Shown: one piece after another, positions 34,521 through 45,599 of the stretch
Layout: each line of letters begins with the position of its first letter
How positions within the stretch are numbered: the first letter of the stretch is position 1
DNA from: Diphasiastrum complanatum
Lineage: Eukaryota; Streptophyta; Lycopodiopsida; Lycopodiales; Lycopodiaceae
Assembly (NCBI GenBank): GCA_029204225.1
Contig: CM055112.1
Location: forward strand, 26,600,118-26,664,117
Length of the DNA: 64,000 nucleotides
Direction: 5' to 3'
Translations under genes and position numbers: made by a program
The notes under the pieces: generated by a model
Databases searched by the model: none
The model's input: only the letters and a program-made list of their open reading frames with translations
Told to the model about the DNA's origin: nothing

Positions 34521-35267
34521 TTAATTACAAAACTCAGCAAATGAAGTACAAAATGTACCCCCCTTTCCAACTTTCCTTTCCTTGTCCACAAAAATGAGCA
34601 TTGATAGCTCCATCTTTGCTCTTGTGGCTCTCCTTGGAATAGTTGAAGCTCTCGAATTTTGCTCCTCCTCTTGATCAAGCTCCTCCTTGATCTCAACCAT
34701 ATCTTTGCCAGTATGATTCTTAGAGGATTCATCATTCAAGATTACAAACATTGTGGCTCTACCGTTGCTCTTTGTGCTAGCAAAATGTACATCCAAATGA
34801 ATCAACTTAAGAGGGTGAGTGGTCTTAGTGATAGTGTTAGAGAAAGGCAACCTATGTGCTTCAGCCAAAGCACATGCTTCACAAGCTTTTTTCTCCTTTT
34901 CCTTGGATATTGGAAGGCCTAGAGCAAGCTCCTCCTTGCATATGACTTCCATAGACTTGGTGTTGATGTGACCAAGCCTCTTGTGCCACAAATGATTTGT
35001 GGTCATCTTGTCCTCCTTGGCTACTATCACAAATTGGTTAGGATCAACAAAAGCATCAAGCTTAAACAACTTCCCAAACCTTCTTCCTCTTGCAATGATC
35101 TTCCCATTCTTCTTGATGTTGTATACATTAGTAGAGAACTCCACAATGAAACCATGATCTAAAAGTTGGCCAACACTAAGCAAATTCTTAGTGATGCTAG
35201 GAATGAAGAGAACACCATCTATCTTAGTCTTCTTGGAGGATCCTAAGCATAAGAGAATGGATCCCAC
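34521..35267 (-). pseudogene. Copia-7 protease end and integrase N-terminus
   Basis: One open frame: FIPSITKNLLSVGQLL of the protease-integrase linker, then HLWHKRLGHINTKSM and CEACALAEAHRLP of the zinc region, then LDVHFAS and FVILNDESSK at the start of the catalytic core. After that the integrase core is deleted and acidic sequence follows (EIKEELDQEEEQ). Confidence 0.8.
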
Positions 35268-35345
35268 GCTTTCAACTTTACATTCATGATCATTTGCTGT
35301 AAAAATGGACTTTATATGTCCTACATAAGGTGTGAGTTCAAAAAA

Positions 35346-36299
35346 TTACTCCCTTTTACTCGACATATGGGAGCTAGCCCCACTATCTATCCACCAAGGA
35401 TCTTCACCTTTGACATTTGATGATGAAAAGGTTGACATCATGAGTGAGTCCTCATGATAGCTCTCTTCCTCCTCTTGTCCAATGTTGGCTTGGCTTTGAT
35501 CTTGCTTCATCTTGAAGCATTCCGAGGCATAATGTCCCATCTTGCTACAATAGTAGCACTTTATCTTAGATTTGTCCTTCTTGGGCTTGACTTGTGCTGA
35601 TGAGGATGTGGATCCTCCTTGGTCTCCATCCTTTGCTTGCTCCCTTTTGAATGCTCCTCCCTTGGTCTTTTCTTTGCCTTTGCTCTTGAGAAATAAGGCT
35701 TTGTCATCACCATCATTGATGGAGAGCCTCTCCATCCTTGATTTGATATGAGCCTTCCTACTCTCCTCGGCCATCAACACACTTTGAAGGTCTTCAATTG
35801 TAGGCAAGTTTCCCATGATGGCATAGCTTTGGGCAAGGTTAGTAAAATCACTACATAAGCCATTCAAAACTATTTGCACAAGCTCACTCTCTTTAATAGG
35901 TTCACCAACATAAGTAAGCTCTTTGTTCAAATCTTTTACTCTCAAAACAAATTGATGTCCATTCTCACTCCTCCCTTGGAAGCATTGAAGAACTTGGTTC
36001 TTGAGGGAAAGTAACCTTGAGGTATTCTTGGACTCATAGATCTTTTGAAGAGTCTCCCAAGCCTCTTGGGCTGAGGTACATGCTCCTACTTCTTTGAGCA
36101 AATCATTTGCAACATTCATCTTGATACAATGAAGTGCAAGCTTGCACCTTCTCTTGTATTTAGTTGCTTCTTGTGGATGGATTGGCTCATCTTCCTCTCC
36201 ATTCACAATATCCATCAAATCTTGCATGATAAGGATGGATTCCATTCTTAACTTCCAAATTGAATAATTTGAAGAGTTCAATCTATCACTAGAATCCAA
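35346..36299 (-). CDS. Copia-7 gag with zinc knuckle and protease active site
   Basis: The best preserved retroelement frame in the window, 317 codons without interruption. It starts MDSSDRLNSSNYSIWKLRM. UBN2-type gag runs to about residue 220, followed by a Lys-rich part, a canonical CCHC knuckle (CYYCSKMGHYASEC) at about residues 246-259, and the protease site WWIDSGASSHM close to the end. In the family Gag packages the RNA. The frame stops just after the protease site, so the protease would be incomplete. Confidence 0.85.
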   Translation of the reverse strand: MDSSDRLNSSNYSIWKLRMESILIMQDLMDIVNGEEDEPIHPQEATKYKRRCKLALHCIKMNVANDLLKEVGACTSAQEAWETLQKIYESKNTSRLLSLKNQVLQCFQGRSENGHQFVLRVKDLNKELTYVGEPIKESELVQIVLNGLCSDFTNLAQSYAIMGNLPTIEDLQSVLMAEESRKAHIKSRMERLSINDGDDKALFLKSKGKEKTKGGAFKREQAKDGDQGGSTSSSAQVKPKKDKSKIKCYYCSKMGHYASECFKMKQDQSQANIGQEEEESYHEDSLMMSTFSSSNVKGEDPWWIDSGASSHMSSKRE

Positions 36300-36851
36300 A
36301 AGATAGATGCCATCTTCAATGATAAGGAGATAGATTCAAAGAAACAAGATAGATTGTACAAGATATGATCACTACTAGTTATCCCACTCTCTTTGGGACC
36401 TGAGATGAATCACTCTCTGATTTCTCAACAAGATCTAAGGTGATCTTGAGCTTGATCTATCTTCTAAATCCAAACTAGATCCAAACTTACTATAGATTTG
36501 ATCAAACTAGTCTCCTTCTTGATCTTGACTTCACAAGAAGGGTGAATCCACCACCTATACTGAACCAAAAGCACTTTATAACACACAAATGTCTTACAAA
36601 TAAAGCCTCTTAAATTCAGGTTGAATCACATTGACATATTCAATCACAAACCTATCCAAAACCGAGTAGAATAGAAACACAATTTTCACTACTTTTGCAT
36701 TTCTAGATGAAAACTCATCAAAACACTTGATCTGAACCTAAAAGGTGTATTTTAGGACTTTAAGAAGCCTAAGAATGACCTAATTAAGCTCTCAAATGGC
36801 TGATCCAAACTTCTAAAGAGTGGTGGCATTCAAATCCTTATGAAAATCTCT

Positions 36852-37036
36852 ACTAGGCTATCCAAACACATTTTTGCCTCATTTCAAAGATGCTATCTCA
36901 ATGTAATATGAGGAATGAACTTATTGAAAAGCATCCTATGTGATTTGGCACATGTGGCATCTATTTACATGGCCATCTTGCCAATTACAATGCATGTGAC
37001 CAAAATTGGTCAAGCTAGAATTGTGAAATTCCAACA
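36852..37036 (-). repeat. Copia-7 5' LTR, truncated
   Basis: Matches 33392-33575 and ends CCAACA at 37036. The expected primer site to its left is missing, so an internal deletion removed it. The interval 36300-36851 is the leader, without a gene. Confidence 0.75.
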
Positions 37037-37680
37037 CGATGATGCCCGCCCCAGTGCCTTATTGCCGATGTCCCAGAGGTAATCCGCTCCTGCCCACTGC
37101 GCTGCCCATAACCCTCATTTATCCCATAAGCGTTTTTCTGAGATTTCCCAGAGGCAATATATAGCCAATCTCTCCCAACACCTCATATGTGTGTGCCTCT
37201 GGGCGTGTTGGTGTCTGGCGCCACCTGCCTGTGGCTGCACGGCACCACTCGTGCAGCCTGGGACCATCCACATGTGGCTCCTTGGCGCCACCCGCCTGCC
37301 CGACGCCACCTGCGCAGCCCGGTACCACCCGCCTATGGCTGCCCGGCGCCCCTCGCTCTGCCCAAGACTAGGCTGCCCGGCACCACCCGCCTGCCCTCGG
37401 CGCCACCTATGCTGCCTGGGACCCCGACACACTTGTCGCCAGCGAAAAATTTGGGCACCTCGATTTTTTACGGGCACCATGCAGCCCAACCACGTGTCGC
37501 ACAGGCACCGGAGCGGGCGTTACTCCCCCTCCCGTGCCAATAAGCGACTTCGGACCCTCACCTTCATACATATGAGTCGAGTGCTCTCTCAACCTTTGGC
37601 CAGAACCTTCAAAGATCAAAGCTCAACTTTAGGTTGCCCTAATGTCTTAGCCTTCTTAAGATGGCTTTGAAACTTGCTGG
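37037..37680. other. GC-rich island with imperfect short repeats
   Basis: From about 37190 to 37440 the base composition is strongly GC-rich, unlike everything around it. It is built from degenerate units such as GGCGCCACCCGCCTGCCC. Both strands have long open frames (for example 37115-37489 minus), but these are Pro/Ala/Gly/Arg-rich and look like a by-product of composition. A TATA-like AATATATAGCC lies at about 37157 (plus). It may be part of an unknown LTR. Confidence 0.5.
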
Positions 37681-37942
37681 TTTCTCGACATTGTAGTGGC
37701 TCATGAGCTATTTTATTGTATATATACAAAACTATGAATTATTTTTGTGAGTCCAAAAAGGAGATTCCCTTGACACTTTACCGTGCATGTAGCTTGGCTT
37801 CCTCTTATTGCGCCTGCAAACCCAAACCAACACGAAAAGAAAAAGGAAAAGCATTCCGTCCCAAACTGATACTCCATTGTCCTCCCCACAATTATCACAG
37901 ATGCCCATTTCACATTTCTGATTTCTAGCCTTGGCTTTCTAT

Positions 37943-38244
37943 TTAGTAGCATCAAATTCGCACAAGTAGTGGCAGAAGAAGAGCTTATGGTCTGATCTAT
38001 GGAAGTGCATTGCAGTTTTCTCGATTCCATTTGAAGCCCAACAAAAGCTTGATAGATGCAGATGTGTCTAGTTTTAGTTTATCAGACGTGGATCGATTCA
38101 TATGCATATTTTAGTAGCATCAAATTCGCACAAGTAGTGGCAGAAGAAGAGCTTATGGTCTGATCCATGGAAGTGCATTGCAGTTTTCTCGATTCCATTT
38201 GAAGAAGCCCAACAAAAGCTAGATAGATGCAGATGCATCTGCAT
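37943..38244. repeat. Tandem duplication, period 168
   Basis: About 130 bases beginning TTAGTAGCATCAAATTCGCA at 37943 recur at 38111 with few differences (a 3-base AAG insertion among them). No gene is seen across 37681-38417. Confidence 0.85.
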
Positions 38245-38417
38245 CGCACGAGAGAGCTCGGTGACAGAGTTCTTTTAAACTCTGGCAGAGGCCAGAATCC
38301 TAATCTATTGCTGACAATTTAGATTACACTTACGCTTAGATTTCTATGTCATCATATGTTGTCCTCAGACGTTGGTAAAAATTTTCATATATGTTTCAAT
38401 AACTTCTAAGGTTTCAC

Positions 38418-38603
38418 TTGTGTTATTCAATCTGGCAGTTTATAAGGAGAGCCAAGTACTTCAGGCTTCCTTGCGTGCTGTTGTCTTCTCTGTGGCATGG
38501 ATTTAATGTCTTGTCTTATCACATGACAGTGCTGATAAGTTGTTTTCTGGATGAATACAGAGAGCTCGGTGTGGATGAAGACCTTGACCTTTGGCCTGAA
38601 TGA
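38418..38603 (+). other. Possible last exon of an unidentified gene
   Basis: The frame ends ELGVDEDLDLWPE-stop, preceded by GAATACAG, which would serve as a splice acceptor at about 38560. An acidic C-terminus with Trp looks gene-like, but no partner exon was found. Low support. Confidence 0.2.
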
Positions 38604-38840
38604 GGAGGTTGGATTTGAACTTCTTTGCTTAAAGTGCTGAATCATTTGCATCAATTTGGCCATTTGTTCGAAGAGCAATAAGAGCAATGCACTTGGTTTT
38701 TTTGTCAGCTGTATGTATTGTGGCCATCATTTTACAGGACATTTTTTTCTGGGCAATCTAAGTCTCAAAACAGTCCAATATTTTTGCCTACTTTCAAATC
38801 TGCCATATCGATTCGAAGGCAACAATTATGCGACTGAATC

Positions 38841-39114
38841 AAAGGCCTTTGTGAAAGTGATGACAATGCTTTAGATTGCTTAGAACGTGAGGTTAGATAA
38901 GCCCAAAATTCAAGCGTTTCACTTTGGGCCCACAATTGAGTGGGATAGGGTAAAATGCTTGAATTTGTGCCTATCTACTCTCATGGCCAAATTCAATCAT
39001 TTCACCCTATCCCATCCAATTGTGGGCCCTGGGTGAAACTAATGAATTTTGTGCTTATCTAATGTCATGTTCGACGCAATTGGAAACACTTTGCTCACTT
39101 TCACAAAGGCCTTT
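38841..39114. mobile_element. Fold-back element or hairpin MITE (274 bp)
   Basis: Almost the whole element is two inverted arms of about 125 bases with a loop of about 20. The ends AAAGGCCTTTGTGAAAGTGA (38841) and its reverse complement (ending 39114) are perfect. Inner parts such as GGGCCCACAATTGAGTGGGATAGGG pair with CCCTATCCCATCCAATTGTGGGCCC with one mismatch. No coding sequence. Possible AATCAAA flank repeats are not convincing. It could also be a small-RNA precursor. Confidence 0.7.
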
Positions 39115-39539
39115 TCTTCAATCAAAAAAATGATACAGTCAAATATAGCAATAAATGTGATTAAATGGGATACGGTACAATATCCTTAATGTTTGCCATC
39201 GCCACCAACCCTTTAAAAGTCTGCAATCAGTGGGGTATCCTTTGTAGTCTTACAATTTCACAGCAAGTGCACAGTCATCAAGAATTTCGAAAAAAAAAAG
39301 GGTGTGTTCTTGAATAGAGATTCGATGACGGATGGATTTCAAAACTCAAGCTACAAGAGGCTAGTGAGAGGATATGTGCTTTCCTTGGTGTCTCACATAT
39401 AAAATCTATTCTATAGGTTCTACATTTGATATCCGCATTCATGCAGGCAAAATCTTTACAACCAGACAAGAAGGATGGCAAGTTGTGGTTTAATGATACA
39501 TTCATAAAAAGGGAAAGAAGAGAAGATTGCGCTTCTGAT

Positions 39540-40230
<691 letters not shown>

Positions 40231-40297
40231 TTAAATAGCAATTTCTTCTAAGAACACCATACAACGAACAAGATATTGGTTTGTAGGCCCTCCTATG

Positions 40298-40356
40298 CTT
40301 CTTGGTTTCCAAGGGGAGGCTCGAACCTGGGACCAAAGAAACTTTGGATGCCAAGC
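40298..40356 (-). mobile_element. tRNA-like SINE, 5'-truncated copy
   Basis: 59 bases identical to the 3' part of the copy at 40552-40636. Box B (GGTTCGAGCC) is at 40318-40327; box A is absent. Perfect 16-bp direct repeats TGTAGGCCCTCCTATG flank it (40282-40297, 40357-40372). A 5' truncation with a target duplication is what target-primed reverse transcription leaves. Confidence 0.75.
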
Positions 40357-40551
40357 TGTAGGCCCTCCTATGAAGGAACATGATTGAGCATCTCCTACAA
40401 AGATACTCAAGAATTAGAATCATGAACTATAGAATGACTAGTAATTATCCTAGTTATATTGATTGAATCCCCTTAGGGAAACATTCATTGAATTTTCCAA
40501 ATTAGGGCTATCAAGTCCCATGTTGGTCTATGCCCTACCATCGAGTCAATG

Positions 40552-40636
40552 CTTCTTGGTTTCCAAGGGGAGGCTCGAACCTGGGACCAAAGAAACTTTG
40601 GATGCCAAGCTAACCAGTTGAGCCAACCCCGTTGGG
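40552..40636 (-). mobile_element. tRNA-like SINE, full copy (85 bp)
   Basis: Read on the minus strand it has a tRNA-like box A (TGGCTCAACTGG, 40614-40625) and box B (GGTTCGAGCC, 40572-40581) about 32 bases apart, the internal RNA polymerase III promoter. Between them CCAAAG-TTT-CTTTGG could form an anticodon-like arm. The 3' end forms a small hairpin (CTTGG-AAA-CCAAG) and lacks a poly-A or simple tail. Perfect 16-bp direct repeats TACCATCGAGTCAATG flank it (40536-40551, 40637-40652). It has no 3'-terminal CCA and no full cloverleaf, so a working tRNA gene is unlikely. Confidence 0.78.
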
Positions 40637-40652
40637 TACCATCGAGTCAATG

Positions 40653-43600
40653 GCCTAATTGTCTCTTATTAGTATAAGTTTCCGTCCATATATAAAATAA
40701 TTAGAATATGCATTCAATTGTGCTTTAGAAAATGCTCAAATACCAAGTTACAAACATGATTTCCCATAGAGCATCACATATACAAAAGCAAACAACAAAC
40801 TAAAATTAGGTGGGAATGTCTTCCAAGAATCATTGCACAATTGACTCGTGTGTAGCACTTGTACAAAGAAACTCTTATATGAGTTGTCTACATATAACTC
40901 AAGAGCATCAAATTGTTCAATTGTTGAATGTGGAAATACTTGTAGTGTTCCAAAGGCTCTCCAGATAAGCTTCTAAAAAGCTATCTCATTAGGGTTGCCA
41001 AATCTTAAATGGGTTTGTCCACTACTCAACTCATCTACTAATAGATGAAAATAGGGAGCATTGAATAATAAGTATTGAGGAGAAAAATGATTACTCTTGA
41101 ATGTTTGTAGTGGTCCTACTCATGTGTCTAGAACTTGTCTCAAGCAAGACATACATGAATCTCCATGCTATACATTTAGGATGTATGAATAGCTAGCTTC
41201 ATGTAAACCACAAGCACATGTTGATTTGTGTTAAAACAATTATATTTCATGTTCAAATTTAATACATGGCCCATGAAAATGCTAATATTACCAACAAACA
41301 ATCCATCCACAATCTTCGTTACATGAAAGCATCCTAGCAACTATTGTTAGAGGTTTAGACCTGCTAATTGAGCAAATTTTATGCTTCTAAGCTACTTTTT
41401 TATCTATTTAATTTGCTTTCAACATGAGACTTTTAATGTTTCATCCTCAATTATTTATGAGCGTTGACAAAAGAAAAAAAGAAGAAAAAAAAAGTAGAAA
41501 ATTTCAAATGCCATAAAATGTATAGAAATTTGGTTATCAATGATTGCTACACCAAATCACATAAATTTCTTTGCAAAAATCTTGAAAAATTGATCGATAT
41601 TCAATCTTTGTTTACACTTCTAGATAATAGTCATAACATTTAATTTGAAGTAGTGGCAATGGTGATGGTGGAAGCAATCGTCATAGTGATCATGACCTGC
41701 TTGTTACCACACGTGAAAAATAGAAGTATGGCAAAGTCACGCAAAAAAGAAATCTATAGTACTCTAAGATCAACAAAGAGTCGATTCAGTTCTCGATTGC
41801 TAATAGTCACTCACTCTTACTATAGTGGCATTTTCATGCGTATCAAGAAGCTATCAATCTCATACTAACTTTAAGTAATTTGGCACCATCTCTTTACATT
41901 CACAATCACGCTTCACTACATAATTATATAGCACCCCATCCCTCCACTCTGAATGAAATAGAGCAATCTACTCCCACAAACGCCCATGAGTTGGTTCTAC
42001 TACTAACTTTGGGACTCAAAATGAAAGATAACCATGTCCACCTTGACCCTAGGTTGCCCTTCCAAAATTAATGTCTTTGTTGTACAACCTTTTACAAATC
42101 AAAACACTTTGACTAATACGTTCATCCAAAGTTTCATCACTATACCTTTATAGTCTAGCATCAGCTCACATTTGATAATATAGAAGTGGTGTGCACTTGA
42201 ACAGCCTAATATTGGTACGATTCATCACAGTACAAGGAAAATGATGGGTTGTTGAAGCAACAACTAGCTAGTCTCAAAATACTTAGGCAAGACCTTAGAT
42301 CCAAAATGTCCACCAAGAAGTCAAACATGTTTGAGATTCTAGTCTCACTTTGAAAATACTCCATAGAAAGCTCCTCCACATTATTGTTATCATTATCGTA
42401 CTTTTTGAAATGTCACAAGATTGAGCTCCCCAGCATGATGAACGTGGCTCTCATTTGTGCTTTGGAATTTTTCCTAGAAGATACATAATTATAGGTCCTT
42501 AGAAACCAAGCTACATGGATTCAACCAACATTGCTTAATTGGGAACTCTTCTTCTAGTTTTCACTATGTTGCTTTGCATACACATGGCATGTGGGAAGTG
42601 TATATACCCTAGCCTCAAGGGATTGAAAAATGATCACATTTAATGTTATCTTGTGGACAAGAGGACTCAGCTCGAGGTGCATAAGTTAAATTTTTTATTT
42701 TCTATACTTAACATTTATTCTCCTTCCATTTATATTGAAAATTTTGATTTTTGGTCTCAACTTCATGAAAATCTAATTACAAAGTTATTATAAATGTACC
42801 TCAATCACAAAGTTGAGTCTATTGTCCCAATTATTTACACTTGTTGGAAAATATACATAACTATGCATCTTCTCAAATCTCTTTTCATAGATGACTTTCA
42901 TCCTCCTTTTCAATGAGACATAGTATTCACCAAGACAACCTCATTTTCTTGCAATTTTTTGTTATAGCTCAGAGCATCTCTCCTTTGCTTTCTACTTGAT
43001 GTTTTCCAATCAACCATTTCTCCCTTAACCTTTCCATTTGGTCTAGTTTTCCACCAACTTTTTGTGGATGATGTGGCCATGTTTTTGCTTCTCTTCAAAC
43101 AACTAGTCATAAATCTTTGAGCATCTTTTAGATTTTTTGTCTTTACTCATTTTTTGCCATGAATGTGAATATTTGATATCCAAAAATGATCCTAAATATA
43201 GATCTAGGCCAAGTATAGTTGCGTCAATAGTCACTTCCTTTGATGCTAGGCAATTTCTACACTAGCTCACTAGTTTGATCAAAATCAGTTACCAAAATGA
43301 CAAAATCATAAACTAATCAACATTTGTTTGAACATGGTCCTCAAACTTTGTAAACAAGCTGTACTACAGCAAAATAGCATGTAATGAATCACAAATATGC
43401 ACATCTATTGAGCAGTCAATATAATTTATACACACATGTAGAAGAAAACCAAAGCTGAGATGATAGTATAACTCCAAAATCTTTGTCAAATAGAAATGCA
43501 AAATGGTTCTATTTTTTCCATGCCCTACCTACTATTTATAACTAAGAGATGATTCTCTCCCCTCTCTCTAGAGTCATATTGTGAAAAGTACAGTACTAAG

Positions 43601-43849
43601 AACCATAAATGGATCTTTGAATGATCCACAAGGTGATTGTATGTTTGTTAAACAATCTATCAGAAACTAGTCATCAGAAAACAAGATCTAGTTTAGCAGC
43701 TTGATAGGAAACAAGTAGAGACAATCAAAGCAATTAGTATAATCCAACTCCACACGTGTGGAAATACGGCTGTAGTACGGCCTGTAGACAATGTTTACAA
43801 AGTGCCAAAGCTGGGTTTCATTGGAAAAATAGAGTAATCACCATACAAT
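40653..43849. other. No supported gene
   Basis: About 3.2 kb of AT-rich sequence. The frames at 41653, 41880 and 42910 lack recognisable motifs. The part right of about 43200 may be outer LTR sequence of copia-6 (CACACGTGTGG at about 43754). Confidence 0.4.
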
Positions 43850-44474
43850 GAGAGGAAACTCGAGTTTCTCCTTGAGGCTCCAAAAAGTTTCTATCTTCTC
43901 ACTATGGAGAATGGGAATACATAGTAAAACACACTTCCTTTGCAAAGTTAGGTGAAAATCCACCATGTAATAAGGAAGTAGACTCCACTTTCTTGCCCTA
44001 ACGTGAAAATCCTAGCCTAGATCCAAGAGTCATGTTTGGTAGGTGCATGGTAGGTACAAATCTCATCATAAATCATGGTCTAGATCCTACAAAGTAGGAA
44101 TCACTACCAAATAGACACAACCACTCCTCTTGACTCGTGGTAACCTACTTTAGGTGTGTATGTACAAGTGGCACTTTGGCCATTGAAGTAACCAACAAAC
44201 GATATTGACAAAATGTACAATATTCTACGTGGCTAGATTTGCCAATGTAGGCAATTTTTCACACATATGCCCTAGCTTAGCCTCCACTTGGCCAAAACTA
44301 GCTATATTGGCCAAAATTGTCAATTAACTCTAAAAATGAGCTATTTGTTTGTGGCCAAATGTACTTGGAATCAAATAAAAATAGTCACATTCTCTAATTC
44401 ACATGTGTGAATAAACCAATTGAACTTTATTTACAAATTTGGCCTTGGCCTCAAATAAGCAAAATAACCAAATA

Positions 44475-44744
44475 CTAGTTGAAAATCTTCACACCCTCTT
44501 CAACTAGATCTATTATTTTCACTTCATAGCTTTGCTCTGTGCTAAGGATTAGCTCCTTTTTAAGAATGTATCTTTCCACTAAGAATGTGTACATATAAAA
44601 TGAAAATATTTCATGATTGATATAGAGAATAATGTACATATCAAATGCTTCACTATTTCTTATACCAATTTTAGATATCAAGATGAAAATACAACATGAA
44701 AAAGTATATAGAATAATGAATGATGAGTTCCTCCATGCTTCCAC
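44475..44744 (-). pseudogene. Copia-6 non-RT tail
   Basis: MEAWRNSSF, SCCIFILISKIGIRNSEAF and YINHEIF correspond residue by residue to the tail of copia-1 (LEAWWNYF, SCSSYILICKIDVRNSEA, YINYG) and copia-5. The first half of the tail, with KGAARK, is missing. Confidence 0.65.
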
Positions 44745-45333
44745 CTTTTATATCTCTCTCATCAAATATCACACTTCTATTAATGATCACCTTTTTTGCT
44801 GAAGAAATGTATACTTTGGTAGCTTTATTAACTTCACTATAGCCAACAAAAATGTCCTTCTTAGATGAAGGATCTTCTTTAGTCCTATCATCAAGTGTGA
44901 TGTTGACATAGCAACAAGTACAACCAAATATGTTCAAAAACATGACACTCGGCCTCCCACCAAAAAGAGTTTGAAAATGAGTCTTACAATCCAATGGTGC
45001 ACTTAGCCACCTATTGCAAAGATAATTAGCACATAGCAATGCTTCACCCCAATAGGATTTAGAAAGATCAACACTCAACCTCTTTGATTTGGTTGCCTCA
45101 CATAGAATTCAATTCTTTTCCTCTTGCCCAGCCCATTTTGCTGCGGAGTCCTTGGGCTTGATATCTCCCTCTTGATTCCATGTGCATCACAAAAATATTT
45201 GAACTTGGTTGAGATGTATTCACCTCTATTATCTGGCCTCAAGCATTTGATCCTAGTTTTGAATTGATTTTTCATGGCATTCTTGAACTTGACAAACAGA
45301 TTAAAGACTTCATCCTTGTTTTTTAGAGGATAA

Positions 45334-45406
<73 letters not shown>

Positions 45407-45560
45407 ACTAAAATCATCAATAAAAATCACATACACTTAGCTTCTCCCTTTCTAAGAGTATTATAGAATGAATATCCAAAAGTACTAGTTGAAAAGACCT
45501 ACTAGATTTTGAACTATATCTAATGGAAGGTAACCTATTTTGACAAAGCCCAATGCTCAC
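44671..45560 (-). pseudogene. Copia-6 integrase
   Basis: Pieces: CEHWALSK (about 45555), FIDDFSR (about 45405), LRPDNRGEYIS and TPQQNGLGKRKR (45075-45275), then SKSYWGEALLCANYLCNRW, FGCTCCYVNITLDDRTKED and KKDIFVGYSE (44671-45078). The Glu region has lost VAER. Frameshifts and the AT repeat break it. Confidence 0.8.
45333..45404. repeat. (AT)n microsatellite inside integrase
   Basis: About 72 bases of uninterrupted AT alternation between the codons for FIDDFSR and KNKDEVF of copia-6, in place of a short Tyr/Val-coding stretch. Confidence 0.95.
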
Positions 45561-45599
45561 AAACTATATTGATGTTTGAAACGGAGACTTCCATCATTG

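Larger units (their letters stand above)
33392..37036 (-). mobile_element. Copia-7: Copia element with good gag, integrase core and RT lost
   Basis: Direct repeats of about 184 bp at 33392-33575 and 36852-37036 (about 6 differences by eye) are the U3 parts of its two LTRs. The right LTR has lost R, U5 and the primer site. Minus-strand order is gag with zinc knuckle, protease, integrase N-terminus, then the unknown tail with KGAARK, then a polypurine tract (about 33576-33590). No RT motif is seen. Confidence 0.8.
43850..45560 (-). mobile_element. Copia-6: truncated RT-less Copia relative
   Basis: Minus strand: integrase from about 45560 to 44760, then the non-RT tail, a polypurine tract (44494-44506) and the LTR starting TGTGAAGATTTTC at 44493. 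The left LTR end is uncertain. An AT microsatellite interrupts the integrase. It abuts copia-8 near 45600. Confidence 0.75.

Noticed and set aside
37115-37670. Long overlapping frames on both strands in the GC-rich island
   Set aside because: Low-complexity Pro/Ala/Gly/Arg products in several frames at once are expected from GC-rich repeats; no motif supports coding.
40552-40636. A functional tRNA gene on the minus strand
   Set aside because: Box A and box B are there, but the arms do not form a full cloverleaf, and the 16-bp flanking duplications show it arrived by retroposition.
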